Source: Neopestalotiopsis rosae
Lineage: Eukaryota > Ascomycota > Sordariomycetes > Amphisphaeriales > Sporocadaceae
Length of the DNA: 64,000 bases
Direction of reading: 5' to 3'
Assembly: GCA_023078685.1 (NCBI GenBank)
Contig: JALGAS010000001.1
Span: 7,626,001 to 7,690,000 of the forward strand
Position numbers and translations under genes: made by a program. Shown here piece after piece: positions 34,806-44,726 of this stretch (position 1 is its first letter; every line of letters begins with the position of its first letter). Below the pieces are notes generated by a model. That model did no database searches, was not told where the DNA came from, and worked only from the letters and a program-made list of their open reading frames with translations.

Positions 34806-37093
34806 ATGGACGCCATGATGCCCATGATATCGGACCATGGAGAGATCTCCTGGTCAGAAGGCCACAGTTCTTCGTCTCCGGACGATAGAAGTAACAATAA
34901 CCCGAACCCCCTTACCCAGTCGCCTCTCTGGGCCACACCAAGAATGGCAGCAACGACGGCGACAGGAAGGACACATTTAGAAACCGGTCAACTTTCGCCC
35001 GTCAGTACCGAGCTAGAGATGCCTGCAGTGAATGCCAACAGCTTTCGGCAGCTGGTACACTCGGCGACCTCGTCAAGTCACGGCTCGTGGACGAGTTACA
35101 GTGAAGGCGACGATGCTGACCAAGAGCATGAGCATGAGCATGAACATGACCACGAACATGACCATGATGTCCAATGGGACAATTCAGACGACATGCTGAT
35201 TCCCAAGTTGGAGCCCATGGAGGAGGACGACTTTCAGATGGGCGACTTATCAGAGGCACCACGAACGACACCCAAACCAGCGTCAGGAAACCCGGCGCAG
35301 GGACTGAAGGCAAAGAGACCACGAGGCCGTCCACGGAAACACCCCTTGACGCCGCACGTAGCAACAAACAAGGTAGCCAAGGGACGGTCGAAAACAGGAT
35401 GTATTACTTGTCGCAAGCGAAAGAAGAAGTGCGACGAGGCAAAACCGCGATGTAAGACATGGACCAACCCGTCCAGTTTCGCTCTATTACTGACTGAAAT
35501 TGCAACCTAGGCATGAATTGTGAAAAGAATGCTGTCGTATGTGAGGGCTACAACGAGAAGACAATCTGGAAGAGCGGAAAAGAAAAGGCTGACGAAGGTA
35601 AAAGAACATACTGCTTACAATGGCAAGTTGATCATACTGACGAAACTACTTTTGCAGCACGTCGATCAAGCCAGGAACTGCCAGTCATTACACTGCAGCC
35701 GATCTTCCAAGGCGTAGAGACGCCAGAAGACATGGTGTTCCTTAACCACTATATTAGCCACCTGAGCGGCGTGCTCACGGTAGAAGGCCAGTTCAAGAAC
35801 GCCTTCAAGGATATGCTACTGCAAATGGCTGTCGAACATCGTGGACTGATGCATTCCATCCTATGTTTGGCAAGCAAACACATCGACTATAACACACCTT
35901 ATGGCGCCAAACTCCTCGAGTCCAACCCCAAGATAACGGCAGAAAGTCTGGTGGCACGATCTGATTTCCATCATCAGGCGGCCATGACCAAATTCTACGA
36001 AGATATCAATCAAGAGACCAACACAGATTTGGCCAAACAAACAGTTAACCTTTCCGTACGGTATGGGCAGATGCTTTGCCTGCTGCTCAAGTCCATGGTC
36101 GAAGGAAAGGCCGACGGCGAGCACCGTCTTCATCTCCAAGCCTACAAGGGCCTCATCCAGGCATCGCCACCAGCTGACTCTGGATTCCTTGTCTTCATCA
36201 CCGAGTTCTTCCAATTTCACGTCTACGCCGACGAGCTCATCCGTTACCCCGATGTGCGCGCGCCTCGGCTAGCCAATGAAGACTGGGTGCCATGGGTGCC
36301 GATTCAACCCGCGCGACTGATTGGCGTCGCCGATGGCCTCTTCAAATTCCTCAGCCAAATTACCACCATCCGCAACACGATACGCAACAATATGCTCAAC
36401 GATGTCGATCCAGTCGTTGACTATGCCTCGCTCTTCCGGGCCGCAGAAATAGACGCTGCCATCCGCGAGTGGACGCCACACTGGCCTCCGGGAGACAGTC
36501 GTGAGCGGGTTGGACTTCTGTATAAACAGATGATGTGGGTGTACCTGTTTAGAACCATTTATCCGCCCTCCACTACGACAACAACACCACCGCCCGCTAT
36601 GCCCACGGATCAGTATAACAGACCAACCTCACCGCCACTCTCACCAACATCGCCCGTCCACTCGGCGCGCGACCCACAGCAACAGACGGACCGGTTGCGG
36701 GTAGCGAGTCATGCGACGCCCAACAGCAACAACAACTGCCGCGGCGAGTCGCCCGCGCCCATACGCTACCCGCCGCACCACGACGCGCGCATCACCGTCG
36801 CTGTGGACGAATCCCTGGCCATACTAGACTCGATCAAGCCCAGCGACCCGTGCCAGACGCTGCTCCTCATCCCCTGCCTCATCATTGGCTGCGCCAGCTT
36901 TGCGCCGTCGCAGCAGAGCCGGATCCGCAACACGCTTAAGGGCGTCCGCGGCTACACGGGCCTGCGCAACTGCGATCGCCTCATGGAGCTGCTCGAGGAG
37001 ATGTGGAAGCTCATGGAGCGGGGCGACTGGACGGCCGTGTGGGACTGGCAGGCCGTCGCCAAGGGCATGCAACTTGACTTTTGCGTGGCATGA
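34806..37093 (+). CDS. AT-hook plus Zn2Cys6 transcription factor
   Basis: 722 residues if both introns are removed: exons 34806-35451, 35511-35597 and 35658-37093. The second intron (60 bp) keeps frame and has no stop, so a 742-residue form is possible if it is retained. Order of parts: an acidic Ser-rich N-terminus; a His/acid tract (about 107-121); an AT-hook KRPRGRPRKHP (about 170-180); the zinc cluster CITCRKRKKKCDEAKPRC joined by splicing to MNCEKNAVVC; then a fungal_trans_2-like regulatory domain beginning near FLNHYISHLSGVLTVEGQF and HRGLMHSILCLASKHID; a Pro/Ser/Thr- and Gln-rich insert (about 36570-36780); and a conserved end GVRGYTGLRNCDRLMELLEEMW. The first intron splits the zinc cluster. 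An AT-hook beside a zinc cluster suggests A/T-rich target flanks. Targets are unknown. Confidence 0.9.
35124..35168 (+). repeat. In-frame hexanucleotide repeat encoding a His/acid tract
   Basis: Imperfect GAGCAT/GAACAT/GACCAT units encode alternating His with Glu or Asp inside the transcription factor. Such tracts vary in length by replication slippage, and the protein segment could bind metal. Confidence 0.8.
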
Positions 37094-38261
37094 GGTGAAT
37101 GTCTCTCTATCTCGGAGCCATATCCCATCTCATCCTTCATGCATCAGTGAGATACATGAACACCACCTCCACGACCTTGGTCCATACCTACACCTATATA
37201 CACACACACTCACCAGCTCACTCCCTCTCTTGCATCAGCCATCCTCCGTCCGAATCTTGCATCTTGCCGTTTTGGTTTTCTGCTTTTTTGTTTTCTTCCA
37301 GGTTTCGCTCCCTCACATATACCCCATTTTTTGTACATCCTTCTGAGTTTTGCTATCTAATACTGCATATGCATTTGTACGGACGGGGCGAATAAGGTGG
37401 ACACGGACTGCATTTCATCCCCAACGAGGCACACACACACACAAGCGGGGTGCATTGGCTGTTGGCGGTTGCATTGAGTATACGTATACACAACATCACT
37501 TGGACTTTTGTTTTATCCAGATGAAGAGGGGGAAAGAGAGGAAGACGTGCAAAGGAGAAAACAGAGTTGATACCCGGACACTGTATGAGGAATATCGCAT
37601 CGCCAGGCACGGGACTTCCCATTATTGGGCAATTACTTCGCGGGGCAAATGGTAGATATAAGGCATATCGGGGATTCCTTTTACGTTTTGAGTGGTGAAA
37701 AAAAACGTCTTGATGAACGGGCGTTTTAGAAAGGGTCACACATCTCATGGTTTTTTGGGATTCGGCCCTCCTCCTGACAGAAAACGTCGGGGGTGTTGGA
37801 ATTAATGCATTTACAAATAATGAATGGAAGGGGAATGATCTGGATTCCTTAATGAAAATTAAAATTTTATCTTTATAAGTCTTCGACCGTACCTTGCAGA
37901 TGATTCCATTTGATACGCGCCAAGGCAACGTGCTTGGGGTCGGATATGTGATGCATGCAAGACATTCGATATGGACCGTGTTCCGTTTACATTGATGGAT
38001 GCTGCATGACACCTACCTTGCATTTGGCAGATGCAAGCAGAGCGCAGTCTACATTTTGTGATTTCTCCTAGTCGACAGGCCATGGTTGTTGCGTACATTC
38101 ACACACTCAGTATCACTTGCATAGGACAATGACCATGAAAATGTCAGTTCTTTTTTGTCTTATTTCATTTCATTTGTTTTCTTGGATATGGGTGAGCTAA
38201 ATGCGCGTTTGTAGGCTGTCCGATTCAGACACTTTCATTCCTCCACACGATTCGGCTTCGC
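37094..38261. other. Intergenic region with CA repeat
   Basis: No gene recognised. A (CA)7 microsatellite lies at 37430-37443, and a shorter CA-rich stretch near 37197-37209. The region holds 3' flanks of two convergent genes. Confidence 0.5.
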
Positions 38262-39551
38262 TCACTAGGTAACAGACACCGTCAGCATCTGAATACCATT
38301 TGCTCTTTTTTATTTCCCATGGCAACAAGAAAAACTCAAGCGCCCCCTTTTATTCTTCTAGAGGTGGGCACTCACCTTCTCCTCGGCAGGCTTGATCTCG
38401 AGCAGGAGCTTGCCAGTGTTGCGGCCGGCAAAGAGCTCGTCCCAGGCGTTCTCGACGTTGGCGAGGCCGCCCTTGATGATGTGCTCGGCGCGCTTGATCT
38501 TGCCCTCGCTGAGCCACTGCGACAGCTCCTTGCGGGCGGGGACGTACTCGGACGCAAAGTCAAAGACGATGAAGCCCTCCATGCGGATGCGCTGAGTCGT
38601 CACCTGGAACAGGTTGCGGATGCCCTTGGACTCCTTGCCGGGCGAGTTGTAGCCCGAGATGCTGCCGCACATGATGAAGCGAGAGCGGAAGGCGGCGCGG
38701 CTCAGCGCCAGCTCGAGGATCTCTCCGCCAACGTTGTCCCAGTAGACGTTGATGAAGTTGGGCGTCAGCTTGACAAAGTCCTTGGCAAAGGTGGGCGACT
38801 TGTAGTTGAGCACCTCATCGAAACCGAGGTCCTTCTTGAGCCAGTCGCACTTCTCGTCGGAACCAGCAATACCGATGACGTGGGCGCCCTTGATCTTGGC
38901 GATCTGACCGACGACGGAGCCGGTGGCACCAGCAGCACCCGAGACGACAACGACGTCGCCGGGCTTTACGTTACCAATCTTATCCAGACCAAACTAAAAA
39001 GGTTGGAATATGTCAGCTCTTGGATTCTTCCCGAAACTGCTCTGAAAATGTGAGCACTCACGTAAGCTGTAAGACCCGTCATGCCCAGGACACCGAGCGA
39101 GTCGGTGACCCGGCTGTTCTGGGGCAGTTCAACCTTGTCAATGAGCTTCTCGTCAACAATGGCCACCTCGGTCCAGCCGACGGAGGCGTTAACGATATCA
39201 CCCTCCTTGAACTTGGGGTTCTTGGATGCCAGGACGCGGCTGATGGACGAAGATCGCATCTTCTCGCCAATGGCCACTGGCGGCAAGTAGGATCGAATGT
39301 CTGCAATGGAGTCGATGAATTAGCTGCAATGGCCCAGGCTGGCTGTATCAGGAGAGAAGCGGCCACATACCGTTCAACCATCCTCTCATGGCAGGGTCCA
39401 GAGACATGTACAGCGCCTCGACGAGGACCTCGCCATCCTTGAGCTGGTCGGCCGTAGGAGCCTCAGTCTTCTCTTGTCTGAAAGTCTTGCCGTGGACAAT
39501 GTTGCCTGTAGGCCTCTCGGCGAGGTAGTATGTGAGGTTCTGGCGGCCCAT
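38262..39551 (-). CDS. NADPH-dependent alkenal/prostaglandin-reductase-type MDR
   Basis: Zinc-free medium-chain oxidoreductase, 346 residues. Exons 39551-39371, 39300-39062, 38993-38376 and a final exon that is only the TGA stop (38264-38262). If the last intron is retained, the protein gains five residues (VSAHL) and ends at 38358-38360. Marks: YLAERPTGNIVHGKTF near the start, LYMSLDPAMRGWL, the coenzyme motif VVSGAAGATGSVVGQIAK, VYWDNVGGEIL, GSISGYN and RIRMEGFIVFDF. No zinc ligands are present. Relatives reduce the carbon-carbon double bond of enals, enones or 15-keto-prostaglandins and so detoxify reactive carbonyls. The start at 39551 (MGRQNLTYYL) fits the usual family length; the open upstream stretch lacks an ATG in frame. 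Confidence 0.9.
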
Positions 39552-41261
39552 ATTGGCGTTCTTTATCGACTTGTTGGCAAACGTTCGGAGGGTCGTGGAA
39601 GTATTGGGATGGAGGTTGGAAGTCGACGAGTATGTGTTCGATTGTATTGTCGTCAAAGATAAGGGGACCAAGTTCCACAGGACTCGACGTTGGTGTTCTG
39701 GTCTTTTATGTATCAGAAAGAGCTGGGAAACGAATTTGGAATCTTCGCCGGTCTTCCAAGGAGACTTACACGTCTTAATAAGCCAGGACCCCTAACACGA
39801 GAGCCACTCCGTGCTTGATCTCCTCCAGTGTCGTGTCGCTACGCATTTCCGGAGGGGACGAACCGCCTATCCCATGGTGCGCCCCTCCAACGAAACACAC
39901 TGACGTTGACGAACTCTAAGCAAAATGCACGGCTTCTAGAAGAACTGGGGTTAGCACCACACGGTCATTGGTCAATTGGCCTCGGCGATGACAGAAAAGG
40001 GTAAATCTGATCCGGATAGCGGAGTCATATTAGTGGTCTTAAGAGCGTTTTCCACTGTACTCTGCATATGCCATATGGTGAATTTCTGCAGCGGCCGGCT
40101 CCAGGGCCACTATCTTTCACCGTGCCGAGGTCAAGAGTGGGGCCGGTGCTTGGATAAGCGCTTCTCTCTAGCTATTACCCCAAACAGAAAATCCTATCGA
40201 GGTCCTAAGCTTTTACAATTCTCACCGTTGATGAGCTTGGTCAAGGCTGAGCAAACTATATTGATCATGCCCGAGGATATGTGAATGGGAGATCTTGGGA
40301 GGGAACGTATTTATAAGCAGTTGTTTTGTCCAGTATACACGATTCTTTTCAGCAGGTTGTTATGCAATGAATGCACAGACACAATGGACTTCGAACTCAC
40401 CCACCATCGGAATACTTCGTACATAGCACATATATATGCTGATCAATGAGGTAACAAATCAGACTCGGGAAAAGATGCATGGCAAGAAACATTAGTACTC
40501 GGCACATATGTACTGATAGTTCAACAATCATAACTTCACGGTAGCGTCAACAATCAGAAGGGCAACTCCATTGTACTGGTTTTTATTGATACCCGTCTAA
40601 GTATCTATAGGTATATATACCTCTTCGTCGCCAAGTTGTGCGATGAAGTCCCAGTATTGCACAATCATGTCCCAGATAGATGTGTCCAGTTGTTAATGTC
40701 CAGAGCACTGGGCTCCAAGTAAAGGAACGCCCCATGATGCCTCGTGTGAGAAGAAGCTCTCTGCATGACTGCAGTCTGCTGTGCAGCAGATGGCTTTTCC
40801 AGAATACATGCCGCCTTGAAAGGTATCTGCTCGCAGCGTTTTTCAAACTTCACGTCATGGAATGTGACATCTCAAAAGCATGCCCAAGCATTGCCAAGGC
40901 ATTGCCAGAAGTTGTCAAATCGCCGCCTCGAATTGGAAGAACGGTTTCATCGAATCATAAAAGGAATCGCAAATTAAAAACTCCCAGACTCCAGTGATGC
41001 AATTGGCAATGGGGACACGCCAGGACCACAACTGGGTGGTGCTGCCAGGACAATGCCGATGCATGTCTGGTGAATCGAAACGCAATGAGAAAAAGACTGC
41101 AAATACTCAAGTCGGTCACGATATCGAGACCTGACTTGGCAGAGACACTCATGCAGTATGAGGCCTGTAACGCCAGCGACGTTGAACAAAGCTGCGCCAA
41201 TCTCGGCGAACACTTATCCATGTTCCGGCGGAGCGATGCTCTCGTGTTTGTCCTTTGACTC
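39552..41261. other. 1.7 kb intergenic region
   Basis: No gene recognised on either strand; open frames here show no domain. It includes the promoter of the alkenal reductase gene (minus) and the 3' flank of the Reb1-like gene. Confidence 0.4.
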
Positions 41262-44200
41262 CTATTCGGGCAGAACAGCAGGTATGTCCTCAACATCATC
41301 AGCGTCGGTGTCACTGCTCACTTCAGCATCATCCTGTGCCTGGACAATCTTCTTGGTGACCTTGCTTCTGCGAGCCTGGTTAGGTTTCGCACGTGTTTTG
41401 CCAGCGGCGCGGCCCTTGGCTGGCTCCTTCGCATTAGCATTGAGCGAGGCAGGCTTTCCCTGTGAGGCTTTGCTGGGTTGTGCCTCTGGGGATTCCTCGA
41501 TTGTGCGCCGTACTTTCTGCGAAGACCGGCGAGCCCGGGGTTTTGACTTCTTCTTAGTCTCTGACTGGCGATCTGAAACTCCTGCATGAGCCACATCGCC
41601 TTTCTGCGAGCCGTTCTCTGACTCTTGAATCTCAAAATCGTTGTCGTCTTGTGCGTCTAGATTCAAACGCTGAGGGCGACGACCAATGACAACGCCATCA
41701 TCCTCCTCCTCGACATCATTATCCTCTCCATCATCCTCATCGTCACTCTTCATGGCGAAATGAGGAGTTTTGTACACCCTGTTACCGCGGATGATCTTGC
41801 CGACCTTGTGCTCCATGGCTTGGGTTTCGGCGCGCAAATCCAACTCTTCTTCGGGAAGGATGTGTACTTTCTTGGTCTGATTCCACCTGTCAATCTGGTA
41901 TTTGGCGACTTCGGGGACTTGCGTGTTTATCGTCCAGCCAGGCATGGAGCGGCTCAGACGGTGCCAAGCGAGCATCAAGGCTGGTCGGTTCCACTGCTCC
42001 ATGGCCCACCACTTGTTGCGCAGCTTGGCCCATCCGATGCGGGAGTCTGACAATGTGCCTAACTTCTTGATGGCCTTAGCAATCAAGAAGAGATCTCTAT
42101 CTGTCATTTTCTTGAAGTCGTCTCGGGCTGTTTGGATAATGTCCTCCATTGAGTGGCCAGCCTTTCCATCGATGTTGCCTCCCTCCATTTTCAGACGGAG
42201 AGATTTCCACTTGACTTGACATTGCAAGCGGCTGCGGGTGTGTCCCATGTTTTCACTCACTTGAGCCCAGTCCACGAGCTCCTCGTCATCTTGAGGTTCC
42301 AAATCAGGCCGACCATCAGCCTTGAGCTCTCTAATCTTTTCAAAGGCTTCGTTGAGGATGGTTATAAGTTTGGCTTCCTCCTCGTGATCCCATACATCGG
42401 TCCTTCGTTTGTCGCCGCAAACGACATAATTTCGAATGCGGTCTCGGACGTCCGCAGGATGCCTGTTGATGAGTTGACCGAGCAGCTTGTGGTTTTTGCC
42501 GTGGATTTCATAAAGCTCGGCAAGCTCATCGTGCTGCTCCTTGGTCCAGGTGGCTCGCGCGACAAAGTTGTGGTGCGTCTTGCGAACCTGATTAATCACC
42601 TTCTGTCGCTTCCGGTTAGGGCACGAATGATGGACATAATTCCAGAAGTCAGTCGTCTTGGCCTCTTGAGGGTTCTTTTGCACCATATCATTGACTTCGG
42701 CATCCGTCAAATCATGCATGTCTCGCCATCTGTCGATGGCCTCCTTAAGATTACGAATGTCGTTACCAGTGAAAGGCCCAGTCTCTTCAGCATCGGGCTT
42801 AGGATTGGCAAGTCTTGTGACCTTCTTGGACAGCATACGTGTAAAAGTGGGAGCTGGCGTTACCGAGGGTCGCTGAGAGCTTGAGCCTGCACTGCTCGGT
42901 CCAGTTCTCAGCATGAGATCCGTGATCTTGGCTTGCTTCTCGCTGGTCTGCTGTTCATGAGAAGATCCAGTCGCATTGGAATCAGAAACCTGGTTCTTGG
43001 CACGCCCTTTACCCTTTCGTGAGGCGGCAACGACCGCAGGAGATGGCATTTCATTGAATGCTTGCACGTTGTCTTGTGCTTCGCGGTCCAAATATGATGC
43101 TTTGGCCTGTCTCTTCTTGGATGTGCTGCTCTTGGAACCATATTGCCGCGAAACCTTCGACGTTGACTTCGTATTGCTGACAGCCTCTTCTTGTGCTGGG
43201 CTTTCCGGTACTTGTCGGTCATCGGGCCCAGCTAGTTCATCTTCCTCCTCTCTCTCACTAATTTCGGCGCCTAGGTCGTCAGATCCCAGTTGCGATTCGT
43301 TCGCGTCCTCATCGTTTGCATCGACATCCATGCTGTCGGCAATAGCCGGAGTGTGCTTTGGAACTGGAGAGTCACGATGTTCACTAGATGATCGTGCAGA
43401 AGTTGCCTGTCTCTGTTGGCGAGCTGCACTTGGCGAATCATCAGGCGCGAAATCAATGGGTACCATGGGTGCGACCGGCGCCAATCCTGCTAGTTTGAGT
43501 CTTTTGTTACTCACAGCAGCCATCTTGCTCGGAGTCGACTTCTGGGTAGCATAGGACTGCAAATAATACTCTCTAGCAAGGTCGCCGAGTCGACTGCCAG
43601 ACCCTGGCACCTCTGGAATGGCCGAAGATCGCTCGTCTAATGCTGGAGACACAGAAGTGGTACCAGTCATAGCGACATCAGCGCTCTCTCCATCGGGTTC
43701 CCTTGAAGCACTATCGCTCCCTTCCTCTCTTTGTCTCTTCCGTGATTTTTTGTCCGAATCCTTGGGCTTGCGCTTACGGCCAGATGCCTGTGTACTCGAG
43801 TGCCCAGTGGGGGCAGAGCCAATCTGAACGTGTGAAGTTGCGCTCAAAGTAGGAATGCTGCGCTGTCCCTCATCATCAGGCGTAGGTAATTGGTTGGGAT
43901 CCTCCATTCGGCTATCATCCACGGCCTCGTTCTTGTACTCAGTCTGTGTTTCGAGATTGGTATGTGCAGATCCTTTGGAACGCTGACTGCTGAGATGGCC
44001 AGGCTCGTTTATAACTTGGTCCCCGACATTGCTGCCTTCGATGGGCTCATCTTGGACTTGACCAAGAGATTCGGGATCGCCATGGGCGCCAAAGTTGGGG
44101 TTGGCTGCAAGAAGAGAAAGTCGCAGTCTTTCGGCTTGCTTGGCAGCCTTTCTCGCCTTCTTCCGCTCTTTGCGCTCTCGTCTCGCCTGTTCGTGCTCGT

Positions 44201-44726
44201 TGATGTCGCCCAAAGATGAGGCCTGGCCATCACCAGGACTGGACTTTATTCCACCCAAGTCCATTGATGAGCTGGGCTCGTTGGTAGAAGCATGCTTCTT
44301 GCCCATGTCGCTGTCGGCAGCGTCGTCCTCTGCTTGATCGCCCTCTTCAGCCAAAGACGCTCTCTTCTTAGATTTGCTCCTCTTTCGCTTTGTAGTCTTT
44401 GGTGACGCAGCCTGGAATTCCTGGTCGGGCGAATTGATATATGGGTCGGCTTTGACGCCAGCAGACTCGGGCGACTGGGAACTTCTCTCGAACTTTGGGA
44501 TGGATGTTCGACTGCGCTTCCTGGACGATCGCGACTTGCGACTCGGAGACAATGGGACCTGACTCGAGAAGGCGAAGTCCTGGGATAACCCGTTGACACT
44601 GCTTGATTCGTAGTCGCGCTCTGTGTCCTGGCGCAGGTGATCGTCGACGGGGGATTGAGACGCCGAATGCTCGTCGTGAAGAACGTCAAGATCTGCGCGC
44701 TCTAATTGACTGGCTTGCTGGCCCAT
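41262..44726 (-). CDS. Reb1/TTF-I-like Myb-domain DNA-binding protein
   Basis: 1,154 residues in one intronless frame. The first 650 residues are charged, Ser-rich and low complexity, with Lys/Arg clusters (for example KRKRSKSKKRA) that look like nuclear signals. From about residue 662 a conserved block begins (FTGNDIRNLKEAIDRW). It contains a Myb-like repeat ATWTKEQHDELAELYEIHG (about 732-781) and a longer second one with a loop insertion, VWDHEEEAKLITIL to QCQVKWKSLR (about 787-852), as in Reb1 and TTF-I. These bind Sal-box-type sites to terminate RNA polymerase I transcription, block replication forks and organise some polymerase II promoters. An acidic, then Lys/Arg-rich C-terminus ends in an Asp/Glu tail. 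The N-terminus MGQQASQ matches an N-myristoylation pattern. A 16-codon upstream frame starting at 44736 overlaps the start. The Reb1/TTF-I call rests on the Myb block. Confidence 0.8.
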   Translation of the reverse strand: MGQQASQLERADLDVLHDEHSASQSPVDDHLRQDTERDYESSSVNGLSQDFAFSSQVPLSPSRKSRSSRKRSRTSIPKFERSSQSPESAGVKADPYINSPDQEFQAASPKTTKRKRSKSKKRASLAEEGDQAEDDAADSDMGKKHASTNEPSSSMDLGGIKSSPGDGQASSLGDINEHEQARRERKERKKARKAAKQAERLRLSLLAANPNFGAHGDPESLGQVQDEPIEGSNVGDQVINEPGHLSSQRSKGSAHTNLETQTEYKNEAVDDSRMEDPNQLPTPDDEGQRSIPTLSATSHVQIGSAPTGHSSTQASGRKRKPKDSDKKSRKRQREEGSDSASREPDGESADVAMTGTTSVSPALDERSSAIPEVPGSGSRLGDLAREYYLQSYATQKSTPSKMAAVSNKRLKLAGLAPVAPMVPIDFAPDDSPSAARQQRQATSARSSSEHRDSPVPKHTPAIADSMDVDANDEDANESQLGSDDLGAEISEREEEDELAGPDDRQVPESPAQEEAVSNTKSTSKVSRQYGSKSSTSKKRQAKASYLDREAQDNVQAFNEMPSPAVVAASRKGKGRAKNQVSDSNATGSSHEQQTSEKQAKITDLMLRTGPSSAGSSSQRPSVTPAPTFTRMLSKKVTRLANPKPDAEETGPFTGNDIRNLKEAIDRWRDMHDLTDAEVNDMVQKNPQEAKTTDFWNYVHHSCPNRKRQKVINQVRKTHHNFVARATWTKEQHDELAELYEIHGKNHKLLGQLINRHPADVRDRIRNYVVCGDKRRTDVWDHEEEAKLITILNEAFEKIRELKADGRPDLEPQDDEELVDWAQVSENMGHTRSRLQCQVKWKSLRLKMEGGNIDGKAGHSMEDIIQTARDDFKKMTDRDLFLIAKAIKKLGTLSDSRIGWAKLRNKWWAMEQWNRPALMLAWHRLSRSMPGWTINTQVPEVAKYQIDRWNQTKKVHILPEEELDLRAETQAMEHKVGKIIRGNRVYKTPHFAMKSDDEDDGEDNDVEEEDDGVVIGRRPQRLNLDAQDDNDFEIQESENGSQKGDVAHAGVSDRQSETKKKSKPRARRSSQKVRRTIEESPEAQPSKASQGKPASLNANAKEPAKGRAAGKTRAKPNQARRSKVTKKIVQAQDDAEVSSDTDADDVEDIPAVLPE

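Noticed and set aside
38319..39053. 244-codon frame antisense to the alkenal reductase
   Set aside because: It mirrors the GC-rich coding strand of a gene with clear motifs and introns, and it runs through two introns of that gene.
42153..42884. Long plus-strand frame opposite the Reb1-like gene
   Set aside because: Shadow of the conserved Myb block on the other strand; no domain of its own.
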